NCBI RefSeq assembly: GCF_000203795.2
Contig: NW_006281100.1
Span: 608,535 to 672,534 of the forward strand
Direction: 5' to 3'
Origin: Batrachochytrium dendrobatidis JAM81
Taxonomy: Eukaryota > Chytridiomycota > Chytridiomycetes > Rhizophydiales
DNA length: 64,000 nucleotides
Of the stretch, positions 45,027 through 56,399 are shown piece after piece (positions within the stretch are counted from its first letter, which is position 1; every line of letters starts with the position of its first letter). The translations under genes and the position numbers were made by a program. The notes beneath the pieces are model-generated. The model was not told the origin of the DNA. It saw only the letters and a list, made by a program, of their open reading frames with translations, and ran no database searches.

Positions 45027-48026
45027 CTAAACTTGCTCAACATGGACTCTTGACGCTTTTTTTGATCCAGAAATATCTGTCTTGGAAGTTGTGTTGCTTG
45101 CCAGTCCACTTGTTGCTAGAATTCCAATCAGAAACCATTCAATAAGTGTTAGTAAATGTGTGTTTTTGTAAGTATCTTATTATTCTCGGCATATCATCAA
45201 TTCATTGCCTTTTAAATATCCTCAGCATTTCAAAATTTGCTGGGATACACATGTCAACATCTACAAAATACATCACGTACCATCAACTGTCGCTGGTCGT
45301 CTTGGCTCAGTTTGCTTTAAATCGTTCGTAGAAGTATGTGATTTTTGCAATGTCTGGTATGATTTTGCACGTAGTATATCTTGGGATGAAGTTTTAGACA
45401 ATTGATTTTGTGAAAGATTCGTCAAAGACTGCATATTTGCTTGTTTTAAAGTTTGTGACTCGTGCTGCTCAAAAGATTGTGATTTGTGATGTTCTATGTC
45501 CGGAGTAGACTTTTTCACAAGTGACTGAGATTTTACAAGTGAATGACTAGACTGTTGCTTAGAATGGATTTGAGCACTCGACTTTTCATACTCGACCTGC
45601 TTTGAATCTTCATCACGAGGTGCCTGATCTTGGGAATCGTTTTGGTTAATGTGCTCGTGTTGTTCGGCGTGATCTTTACCAAGAGGCACCCGATCTTGGA
45701 GATCGTTTTGGCTAATATGCTCGTGTTGCTTGGTGGAGTCTTCATCTTTTACATTCTCAAGATGCTCTACATGACTTTTATCATCCATGGGTTCAATCTG
45801 ATGATCATAATGTTCTATAGGATTGTCATGCTTTTCATATGTTACGTGAGGTGAAATAACATGGACACGTTGGGTAGATCCTTTGCTATTAATACGAACC
45901 GATTTGTTTAAACCTTCCAGTTTCTTCAACTCGTGCCCACCATAAACTTCTTCCTCTGTTGCTTTTGCACTGCGGATCTTTTCGTCCTCAAAAATCTCAT
46001 CATCATGAATTGCATCTGCAGGCTTATTTTTTTGTAAGCGGGACTGAGTGTGTGGACGTGAACCTAAATTAATAAACCAATAGGATACCAAGCAAAAATG
46101 GTTCAACAAAAACTATCAAGTATATTGCCTCGACTTTACAGAAAATTATACATCACACAAATCTAAACCACATACCTGATATGATGGTTTCTACTTCCTT
46201 TTCAATGAGTTCAATAATCCCAATTTCTTTTGCTGGAGTATGCAATCTTTCAATAGAAGTTTTAGTTGTTGGTTTTTGTCTTTTTTGCTGGACAGAAGCG
46301 TGATGCTGTTGTTTAATCTTGTCAGTCTGATTAGGCACTGTTTCAGTATGATGCGGACGTATATGGCGCATTGTTGTCACTGGACGAATCTTTTTCATAA
46401 ATTCATTGTGTTTGGTAAAGCCTCCAAGTCCAACGGGCCCGTCTTGATGTTTCAGAGCCATAACGTTGTATCTGGTATTGATAAATGGATCGTCGTTTGC
46501 GACAAGAACGTATCCTAAACCTGTTTCAAATTCTTGAGTTTTTTGAAGACGGACGCCCTTTAAAGAGTATATTTTTTGAATTTTTCCTGTAACCAACTCA
46601 ATTTGATGGTTAAGCGTATCCATAAGCTATTGGGTGGCCGAACAAGCCAAGTATAATCAAATTTATATGCATATCATAGTATATCAGCAATTATTTCCTT
46701 GCAGTGTATTTTAAACAGAGAAGCCAATTTATACAAATGCAGTATAGTTGTTTTTAGCGTTTAACGGCAATACAGTAGGAATCATGCAAAAGAACTTTCA
46801 AGGTGTCAAAATATACTTACACGGGAGAGTGTTGGAAATCTCTTGTTTGAAATTGTTAGTGTGAGTCCAGTATGGTACGAGTCGCCGTTTGGGTAAAAGG
46901 TGACGATCCGTGGGTGTAGCTAAGTTAAAAAATGATTGAATGTTGTCAATTTAACAAAACGATTATTGAGATGTGTTTAATGAAAACCTGCCTGTGTTTC
47001 ATGCTTGATGACTGGGGCAGGAGTAGATAGATCCTGCTTTAGATACTGAACTTTTTTAAAAGGCTCAAATGCTGCTGCCACCAGATTGTGACCTGGACGT
47101 ATTTCATTAAGTGAACGAATGCGTTTTCCTGATTCGGCATCATAAAGCTTTCGGACTTGTCCTGCCGTCAAGACCATCTTTGTGCTCAGATGGCGCAGCA
47201 CCTGATTATTTATAACATAATTTTCATATATATTGCATTGTTTCCGAATAAAATATACCATAAGTTGTTCAATATCGTGTAATTAATCGACCAGTGGACT
47301 TTAGTCCACATAGACTTTCCAATTCAGCCATAATCGAGCGTGCAAAATTATACCTGCTCAAAAGATTTGCAATTGCGATAGTTTAAAATCATCCGAAGTC
47401 CAGGAGAAAATGCTTCGCCGTTTTCAAAGACTATAATTTTATATGCCTTGCTCTGTCCAATAATATGGGGGTGGAAAGCGTATTGGATTAATTTCAGGAT
47501 ATGCGCATGCAGATAGAACACACCAGCATTGTATAGAGTGTATCCTCGTAATATCAGTATTTCAACTATTTAAACTTACTATAGGACTAAAGATTTGTGG
47601 CTCGGCGTGAAGTGGGGGAGTTTCTGTTTCTTGCAACAAACCGCCAGTGGATCGATTGATTATACGACGGGTTTTGGACTCGGATGAAACAGATTTGCTA
47701 GCCATCATGGAGCTAGTGGGTCTAGTGTTGTATGGAGCAACTGGATCCTCATTGGCCAAGTACTCGATTCGTTTTAAAGATTCGCCGCCTGTTGCAACAT
47801 AGGACGTGCCATCTTTAAGGTTATCTAGATTGTGCACTAGCCCGCCTGTTTCGAGCTCATAAAGTTTTCGAACAGCGCCAGATACCAAATTGACCTCATC
47901 TGTCAGATGAAACAAAAACTGCTCAAAGTTTCTGTAAATATGCCGATTTACAACAAGTTTTCTTCCAGTGTGGTACGTATCGCCATTCCTGTAAACACGG
48001 ATACGCTTAGGTTTGTAGTCGTTCAT
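45027..48026 (-). CDS. Protein with three tandem doublecortin (DCX) domains
   Basis: About seven exons; the first ATG is at 48026 (MNDYKPKRIRVYRNGDTYHT). DCX1 spans 'KRIRVYRNGDTYHTGRKLVV' to 'GESLKRIEYL', with 'FLFHLTDEVNLVSGAVRKLY'. DCX2 covers 'AYKIIVFENGEAFSPGLRMI' through 'LTAGQVRKLYDAESGKRIRS' and 'FEPFKKVQYL'. DCX3 covers 'IVTFYPNGDSYHTGLTLTIS' through 'LMDTLNHQIELVTGKIQKIY' and 'VLVANDDPFINTRY'. Each domain is split by an intron. The C-terminal third is charged and disordered, with a duplicated unit near 45620-45740 (QHEHISQNDLQD / QHEHINQNDSQD). DCX domains bind microtubules; in flagellated cells such proteins sit at axonemes or basal bodies. The last exon, spliced at GGTACGTG, reads ATSGLASNTTSK... 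to the TAG at 45027-45029; that end is less certain. Confidence 0.85.
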
Positions 48027-48404
48027 GAATGGTGGTGGGCAGTTATTGAGGCTATATTTGACTTTCAATCAATGTGTGCTGATTAAAGTGACGGAATACA
48101 AATTAGAGCAAGCGGGTTTGTAGTTGTACACAAAATGGCTGTCAAGATTAGTTTGAAAAGCTTAAATAATTGGATTGGAAAGTCTTGGATATTAAATATG
48201 GGGTGGATATTACAGACAAGTCCAGAACTAAAAGTATAGCAATTACAGCAGCAGTGAGGATAGCACATCCACGCTGATCATGCCCAACACCAGCTTCCTA
48301 GTGTGCATCCATTGCAGCACTTTAAAAGCGAGTGGTCCCGTGATGATTGCCTGAACATTTTCCAGCTACAATCGAATTCAAGCTAGTTTGCAGCAAAGGG
48401 CACG
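48027..48404. promoter_or_regulatory. Divergent intergenic region between the doublecortin and F-box/WD40 genes
   Basis: The 378 bp between two divergent start codons must hold both promoters. I see no repeat-family copy or obvious regulatory motif. An upstream in-frame segment before the ATG at 48026 has no earlier ATG. Confidence 0.45.
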
Positions 48405-50130
48405 ATGGCAGCGCAACATTTACCAAGTCCAGAGGATAGCATGTGTGATAATATAAATATATCCTTGCAGTCATTTCAAGAGGACTACACAACCGAACTT
48501 GCCCACTTGATGTCTGTTTTTTATACTGCGCCAACTCTAGTCAAGGAGCAAATGTAAGTGATCTTTCAACAGAACAAAGCTTGTTCAAATTAACTTGTGG
48601 GTACAGACGCAATGATAATTTAATAGTATATAATTGCTATATATGAAACCCACTTTGTCATGCATTCTTCAACTCTCTTGGCTTACAACTATGCAACCTC
48701 CACTATATAAGATTGTCCCTATTTCTGGATTGCTGTGGACCAAAGGAGCTTCGATTTTTACATGCACAGCTTATGCATCGTGGTAGTCATGGTATTGATA
48801 TGCTACGGCTGCTTCCAATCGAAATAGGACAACGCATCTTAATATTTTCAGATCTCGCTACTCTTGGAAAAGTACAGCAGGTGTGTAGATACTTGTGCCA
48901 AGTGGGAGACTATCGTAGACTATCAAGTCGACATGTTTCCATGTGTTTATAAATATTTTGACTAACGTAGTTTTCAATGCCAGACTTGCCGTTTCTGGAA
49001 TAGTGTCGCCAATACAAATGTGATCTGGCAATCTGCATTGCATATACTACAGGGTGCGGCTTACTCTCCCACTACAAAAATGACTGTGCCCGAGCTTAAA
49101 AGGATTTGCAAAATGATGCGTCAAAGAGATCTGTCGTGGCAACGGTGCAGACCAGTTCGATGGGATATCTTTCCACATTCAGATAAAGTCACCGCGCTTC
49201 GTATTCACCACGACATTCTGGTTAGCGGATCTTACGATCGACTTTGCACTGTTTGGAATCTGCAAACCCGAAAGCAAATATCCAGTTTTGAGATAAGCGC
49301 AGTGTGTTGTGTGGATTTTTTGTATAAACAAGGCATCATTGCTACTGGGTCGTTCAACAGGTCCGATATCATTTTATTTTTAGTTTGATGCATTGGTCAT
49401 ATCAAGCTATATCTCTAACATGTGTGTTTTATGTAGGGAAGTGGCAATCTGGAACATGACGACTGGGGAGAGAATCCAAATGTCTACCCATCATACAAAC
49501 TCTGTTCTTTCAATCTGCTTGGATAATGATTGCGTATACACTGGTGGGGCTGATTCAGGACTATATTGCTGGGACTGGAAGCAAGGACACTTGACGGGTG
49601 TAATCGCGGGACATCATGGAAAGATATCCAGCATTGCTATTGGTCAAACAAGCTGTTTGAAAGATTTTTTGTTTTCCTGCTCATATGATGGAACACTTAC
49701 TGTATGGAACAAAAAGACTTTTCAAAGTTTAGCTACTCTTAATTTTGGACAGCCGCTTAAATGTTTGGATCTGTTCTTGAACGTGATGGCTATAGCAACA
49801 GATCAAACAATTACCCTAGTTGATGTTGAAATCGATTTGACTCATAAACCACACATTGGTGTCGTGTTTAATAACCGCAGAGAATTGCAGCTTGAGATGA
49901 CTGCAGGCATTACTGCAGCTCATTACGGCTGCATAGCAATGAATCGTGGGTATCTCGTGTCTTACGCACACGATCTCACACTATGGAGAGTAAGTCCTCC
50001 TGCCATGCTTCAGAATCTATTGGAAGGGTGCGGTCCGTATAGTGGTACACTTGCTATTGATGATGGAAGGGTAGTTGTTGGTCGGAGTGACGGACAGATT
50101 CAAGTATTCGATTTTTCGTCATGCAACTGA
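48405..50130 (+). CDS. F-box and WD40 repeat protein
   Basis: Four exons; the start ATG at 48405 opens MAAQHLPSPEDSMCDNINIS, and the first donor (AAT-GTAAGT) joins in phase to 'ILSLFLDCCGPKEL'. The F-box is 'LRLLPIEIGQRILIFSDLAT' plus 'LGKVQQTCRFWNSVANTNVI'. WD40-type blades follow: 'KVTALRIHHDILVSGSYDRL', 'GIIATGSFNREVAIWNMTTG', 'DCVYTGGADSGLYCWDWKQG' and 'DFLFSCSYDGTLTVWNKKTF'. It ends GRSDGQIQVFDFSSCN. Such proteins are substrate receptors of SCF ubiquitin ligases, with the propeller reading phosphorylated targets. The specific orthologue is not clear; the propeller is divergent and Cdc4-type Arg clusters are not evident. Confidence 0.85.
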
Positions 50131-50401
50131 TTTCTAGCGAGTTTCCAAGGTAGCACCGAGTGTCTACGATTATGTCAATACAATTTGTTTCAAAATTTAA
50201 TATTTATCACTGAAAATAAACTTTATTGGCTTGTAGTGTACAGAATGTAGATACGATCAAGTGCAATCCGTAGCGAGGCTGCGTCAGATTAGATGAGTTG
50301 ATTCAAGTCCAATCCTAGATCACGTGATAAGAATGTCAAACAACTTTTGAACTGTTGGCAAATGAGCTGAAAACTCTTTAGATTTGCAAACATATCGGAA
50401 C

Positions 50402-52800
50402 ATGCCACTGCCTGCTACTTCGGCATCTATTACAAACAGGAAAAGCAACACATTAGATGAGGAGTATTTGAATCAAAAAAATCCATACCCATACAACCCA
50501 CTGGTACTGTTTTTGAATTGTGATGATTTCTAGTATTTATATCTACAGCAATGAGTATCAAATCGATAGTGTTTGATGAGCTGCATTATTGACTGTCAAG
50601 TCAAAGTCGCCACTGCCTTTTAGTCAGTATAAATATGTTTTGATTGGAGCTCTAACTTGTGTTTATCTGGAATGATCCTTACCGTGCAATTAGACGTCTG
50701 AAAATGTTGAAGCACGGCGGTCAAGAATCTATCAACTTTACAATAGAATTGACCATCGTGCACAGGGATATTTGGATGCAGATAGTATTGTTCATTGGTT
50801 AAACAAGTCTGCATTCGATCAATCAGCACAGTTTGTGTCTTCAAAATATAAACTAGATAACACACCCACTTCAAACTCTACAGCATCGCCTCGCACACTT
50901 ACTCCTGCCCGGTCAAACATTGATGTCAGTGCGCGAGGTGCGCTTGAAAATATTCCATTGGGATCAACGTTTATGTATGCTCGCGAACTTGTCAGAGCTT
51001 GCGATAAGACTGCTGACGGTCGAATTACATTTCCAGAGTTTGAGGCGTTTGTTAAAGAAAAGGAAAAGGAGCTTCTCCAACTGTTTCAAGAGGTATTCAT
51101 CAAAAGATTAAGAGTTGACATTGAATTGCATAAATCTGGTCAAAACTTGGACTAATCGTCATGCTAATGTTTGGTTAGATTGACTCTGGAAACGACAATG
51201 TTATTCATCTTACCGAGCTACTGTCGTCTGTGCGTGCTGCAGGTGCATTTCATATGTTGTAATGTCTTGGTGTTACATGTGCATTGGCTCACTTTTTTTC
51301 AGGTATTGATGTCTCTGAGCAGGAGCTACAGCAATTTATAGAGCATGTGGACAAGGGAAACGATGGTGTTATTGATTTCTTTGAATGGAGGGTATGCTTT
51401 TATTCTTGATGCTCGTGTTTTTGAAATACTCGAACCCATCTAGTACTTGAATTAATTTGTATAATCAATTTTAGGATTATTTGCTCCTACTTCCTCAGAA
51501 AACAACACTCACAAACGTATTTAAATTCTTTAATACTCTACCTAATGTGGATCTTAATGCCGATGCTGTTCCAATACCAGATCATATATCTGTACCTGGA
51601 TTTTCTGCTCGTCTAAAGTATTTTTTGGCTGGTGGAATCGCTGGCGCAGTGAGTAGAACAGCAACTGCACCACTTGACCGTCTAAAGGTGTGTAATGGAT
51701 CAGGTATTATTTTCCAGACATTAGTTGACAGTCTTGGAGTTATTCAGGGGTTGATAGCTTGTATTGTTTTACTTTTTGGTACGGTTGATCTAATTGATTT
51801 GTAAATGCATAGGTGTTGCTACAAACTCAAACGTTTAGGCCCCGTACATCATATCTAGAGTTATTGCTTTCGTCTGTACGAAAAATCTATCAAGATGGAG
51901 GTATACTGTCGTTTTACCGTGGAAATGGGCTCAATATTGTCAAAATCATTCCCGAGTCTGCCTTGAAATTTTTTATTTTTGAATACGTCAAGGACATCAT
52001 CCGAAGCAGATCAGATTCACCAACATCAGATAATGCACTTGGTGTTGGTGGTCGTTTTATTTCCGGTGGAATTGCAGGACTGGTATCCCAGTTTGCAATT
52101 TATCCTATAGAAACGACCAAGACACGAATGATGGCGCAAATTACAAATGGTGCGCCTCATAAACTTGCAAGATTAGAATCTATCGGTCAATTGCACAAGG
52201 ATTCGACAATATATGACACTGTGCGACATATGTGGACTGAGGGTGGTATTCGGGCATTTTATCGAGGCTGCATTCCCGCACTTGTCGGGATTGTACCTTA
52301 TGCGGGAATTGATTTGGCGGTGTTTGAAACCTTGAAGCAGTCGTACATCTCATGGAGTCGATCTCGAGATCCTGCAAACTTTCCATTTGGATCCACTCCT
52401 CATCTTAGTACGCCTGTTATTCTAATGTTTGGCATGATAAGTGGAACGTGTGGTGCGGTACTTGTATACCCGCTCTCTCTTGTACGAACTAGGTAGTTAC
52501 ACGCTTTTTTGATTTTAAATCATCTTGGTCTGATTATCCTTGGTTTTCATATACTGTTTGATGTTGGCATTGCTAACATTTATTGACATTGATCAATCTG
52601 TTAGGCTTCAAGCGCAAGGAACGCCGAGCCATCCGACATTTTACAGAAACTCATTTGACGTGGTTAAAAAGACATTTGTAAAGGAAGGCATGCTCGGCTT
52701 TTATAAAGGTTTAATCCCAACACTATTCAAAGTACTTCCTGCCGTTTCAATCAGCTACTGGGTATATGAGAAATCAAAACGAGCTTTGAACCTGCCCTAA
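50402..52800 (+). CDS. SAL1: Calcium-dependent mitochondrial carrier (SCaMC/Sal1 type)
   Basis: Exon 1 is 50402-50503 (34 codons, MPLPATSASITNRKSNTL...), exon 2 starts at 50694, and further exons run to the stop at 52798-52800. The N-terminal half has EF-hand-like repeats: 'LYNRIDHRAQGYLDADSI', 'ACDKTADGRITFPEFEAF', 'IDSGNDNVIHLTELLSSV' and 'VDKGNDGVIDFFEWRDYLLL'. Three carrier repeats follow with P-x-D/E-x-x-K/R signatures: 'FLAGGIAGAVSRTATAPLDR', 'FISGGIAGLVSQFAIYPIET' and 'GMISGTCGAVLVYPLSLVRT', each ending in a 'G..FYRG/YKG' motif. The family exchanges ATP-Mg for phosphate across the inner mitochondrial membrane under cytosolic Ca2+ control. The first and fourth EF loops keep most acidic ligands; the others are partly degenerate. 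Confidence 0.92.
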
Positions 52801-53137
52801 CTGTGCCGGGTCCGTTTTAATTCAGATTGATTTTCAATTTTCCAGCTGATTTATCGTTACAAGCGTCCTTCTAAACGTATAATGTCTTGTTTGATGTACT
52901 GCCCTGAATATCAGCATAATTTATCTTATGAACCGATTTTTAACTGGTTAGATCTGTTTGATATTTCATTGGAGATATTGGTCGTTGTAAGCCTAATGGT
53001 TTGAATTCTGTAGACAGAAATATACGGAGGTGTAATACTTGATTGAATTTGATCGTTGCATATCGGTATCTAGAGTCCTGCCAACAGTCTAAAGCTCAAA
53101 GAGTCGATTTCAAACTTGAACCCGATTCAACACAACT
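52801..53137. other. Intergenic region, no gene seen
   Basis: A 337-bp AT-rich gap between the carrier stop and the Zwilch-like start on the same strand. No repeat, RNA gene or clear regulatory motif was recognised. Confidence 0.5.
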
Positions 53138-56100
53138 ATGCTGGCCACAACTGAGAGTGTTATTGTTGAACAGGATAGAGTGCTAGACACAGATATTCTA
53201 AGAGATGTGACTGCTTTAATTGCACAGTTAGCAAGTGCCATAGACACTCGCAAGGTACACTCGTCTTGGCTCTATGGCCAGCAATCCACACTCGTCGAGT
53301 GTTTTTTGGACTTGATAGTTTCCAATAAATATAATTGAATGCTGATGGCATGTTTAATCTGGCTTGCTGATACACAATAGCATCTGTCCAAGGGATCTAT
53401 TCTTTCTGCTATTCCATATGAGGATTTACTGTTTTGGGTCGTTCATCAAAATATCTTGCATCCACTGCGTGATGTCCTGGATGTTCCAGTGTTTGTGATT
53501 GTATCTGCCAAGGTATCTACTACTAAAGCCACTAGTCTCAGAAACAGTCTGCTATATATCTCGTTTCTAGTGGATCTGAATGCATTTCAGTAATACTATA
53601 GATGGACAGAAACTGACAATCTGACTAGACTTTTGATTCAGTTGTGCCAGATCAACTGGAAATGCATTGGAAGGATGTTATTCATGTAGGAGTTTCCAGC
53701 AAAACCATCACGGCATCCAATCCAGAGGTATGATCTGTATCTCATGCTTTAATTATCATATTTTACTAATCGAATGATATAGAATCTGGAAATATGCACT
53801 TCTACCCCGCTATGTCAATGGAAAAGTTTAATCCCAATTCCAATCGATAGCAGCAGGTGATATTTTATCTGCTTATTCTTTGATTCACAAATGTACTGAT
53901 GATTAACATTTTTATATAAAAGGCATTTCTTTTCCACTGTTTTGCTCCAAAAAAATTTAAAGCATATATCAGTACCACTTGTTTGTTTAAATGTGTCAGA
54001 ATCTCTCCAACTTTCATACACTGTTCTTTACCCGATTGTTGATTCGCGGCCTTTGTTTGCTCAGTTGGAATACTCAGGTTTAAATTATTAGTGGATTGAT
54101 TTTGGTTTGAACATTGTGTCCGAGATCTGACTCGGTTTATATTATTTATCCTGATTTGACAGAAATATCACAGGCAACAGCCGTTTCCATCAACTCAATC
54201 ATTCCGGAAATTACTGTTGTACCATCCAAGGTAAAATGTGCATAGTCGTTGCATTGGAGCAACGAACTGTGCTGAATTTGTATCTAATCCTAATCTTTAT
54301 CTGAATGTACTTTAAATGTAGGCACTATGTTCTGCTACATATGAGATTCTAAACAAACCCATTTTTTCTAACCATGACAATCACGCATCGAGTACGATTG
54401 ACTTGCATGTGGATTGGGATTCATCCGATTTAAAACTTTTGAGCGCACCCGTGAATGCAAACGGATTTTCCCTGGTATGTGTATTTGTTAAACTTGTAAT
54501 ATGGCTGCACATTACAAGAAAGCTATTGACAAGTTGAAAAGTCTATACTATGCGAGCCAGGATGCAACGATCTTGAAAATTATACTGCCATCTCACATAT
54601 CCGACAACAGCTTCAAACCCTAACTACATGGAATCGTATCCGTCAAGAGGATCCTCAATGGACTAGCTGTGTTGTTGATTCCAATACGGATAAAACTCAA
54701 AACAAACCCAACCTTCCCCTTTCAAATTTGGTGGACGAGTTTTTATCAGGTACTTGTTTTTACACCATTCATACCATTGAATTAGTAAATGCATAGACTA
54801 ATTGGTTGTCGTTGAAATATCAGAGACCAAGACAAATTTGGAAGTACTGCAAGATGCCAAGCAAAATAAATTTGAGTTTGAAGAAACTGGGTCTGACTCG
54901 ACAGAATCGTCTGGAGGTTTTAATCCGTTAAAGCGACGCCAAGTGTTTGATTTTGCAGAGCAGGTTTGGGTTTTCTGTCAGCAAGGAACATTGCGTGCAG
55001 ACATTGCAGATGCACTGACTGCAATCATTGAAGAGTTGGAGACTGGTCGACTTTTGCCTCGCGTAAGCTTTCAAAATAAGCACTGATTTGTACTTTTTGT
55101 TGATTCAATGCTGGTGTGTTGACTTTATCCCATATCTAATTGCAGGTTGCCAAGGATAACCTATCAAGTTTTGCCAACATTATTCGAAGCTGTCTTAAAC
55201 TATCAGTGCAGCATCAGGCAGCCGATGCCAAAGATCAACGTGAATCCATTACTGCTACATTTGATTTTTGGCTGGAGCAGCCGCTTGAGTGTCTAGTAGA
55301 TATTGGACTTTGGAAACTCAAACGTGATTATGAATTTCAACTACTGGGTAACCTTTGAATATGGCTTGTTTATTAAAAGTATGTTTTGGAATTTGCATCG
55401 AATGACTAACTCACTTGGTTTCATTAGATGGAAACAATGCATCGCGACATCAATTGGTAAAACTATGCTATACAACTGTTTAGTTTAAATTGAATTATAT
55501 AGGTTTATACAAAGTACAATTATACTGATTGACTGATTGAGATGCGATTTGTTTTTACTTTAGGAATTTTTTATGGATTCATCACTAAGTTTTGATCATC
55601 AGATCCTACGGTTATGGTGTCTTCATCGCACATTGGAATTGGTTTGTTTAATCAAATGCAACATTTTGGTCATGTCGTCAGAGGTTTTACGCAGTATCAC
55701 ACAGACAACCCTTAGATACTACAGAAATCTTGTTGAGCAACACGAGACAAATGTTACATCCAACGACGAAAAGGTTGATATTTCTTTGAATATCGATGTG
55801 CCGTTTACTATGCAAGTGTATTTGCCAAGGTTTTCTACATCTACACAAAAAACTATTGCATCACTTACAAGCAGGTAGGATATTTCAGCTGATGAGCCAA
55901 TTGATGTAGATCAGTTTTACAAAATAGCCTACCATACGTCTACATGCGCATATACTCACTTTTATTATTATTTCTTTAACTAGTTTTGAGATTTCTCGCT
56001 GGAAAGCAACCATCAAAGATGCAACGCAACACGATGCATGTATGGATTACCAAGTAATATTAGATAGTACAAATTTACTTTTCATTCCATATCAAACCGA

Positions 56101-56236
56101 TTCAACGGCCTTGACAAACATGACTTCTCTTGGTGTTGATGAATGCATGATGGATACAGCAAGGCAAGATATCTGGGGTTATCAAAAAAATGGAACATGG
56201 AGATCTATAGTTGTACGACATCCATCTTCAAAATGA
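53138..56236 (+). CDS. Zwilch-like kinetochore protein (RZZ complex)
   Basis: A gene of about twelve exons, start ATG at 53138 (MLATTESVIVEQDRVLDTDI) and stop at 56234-56236. The most conserved region is 'RRQVFDFAEQVWVFCQQGTL' ... 'AIIEELETGRLLPR' ... 'SSFANIIRSCLKLS' ... 'LEQPLECLVDIGLWKLKRDY', which parallels the central helical domain of animal Zwilch (a DFAEQLW motif, then LLEIGLDKLKKDY). Upstream, 'TIDLHVDWDSSDLKLLSAPV' parallels the 'ALDISWSP' strand region, and 'LQTLTTWNRIRQEDPQW' sits where the linker lies. In animals Zwilch joins Rod and ZW10 at kinetochores to recruit dynein and Mad1/Mad2. The order of conserved blocks supports the call, though overall similarity is low. A repeat end fragment starts a few bases after the stop. 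Confidence 0.72.
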
Positions 56237-56240
56237 ATTG

Positions 56241-56296
56241 AAATCACTGCAAGATAAATACATGTTTCATTTTACGTAAATGCGATTGTAGTTTGA
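56241..56296 (-). repeat. MITE-like repeat family, end fragment G
   Basis: Only the right end is present: 'TCACTGCAAGATAAATACAT' (about 56247) followed by 'TTCATTTTACGTAAATGCGA' (about 56268) and TTGTAG, matching the right end of copy F. No left end or body was found, so this is a truncated remnant lying immediately after the Zwilch-like stop codon and before the SCFD2-like start. Confidence 0.7.
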
Positions 56297-56399
56297 CAAT
56301 AAAACGAATAGTTTGTCGTGACGATTGGCGAGCACTATCTTACCACAACTATAGTTTATATCTCGATCATTGGCTTAACACAAGTCTTTGTCATTCCAC

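Noticed and set aside
44912..45109. Alternative last exon of the doublecortin gene in the frame QQVDWQATQLPRQIFLDQKK.
   Set aside because: The preceding donor leaves one base, which puts the exon in the frame ending at 45027; the alternative would need a different splice. Kept only as a possibility.
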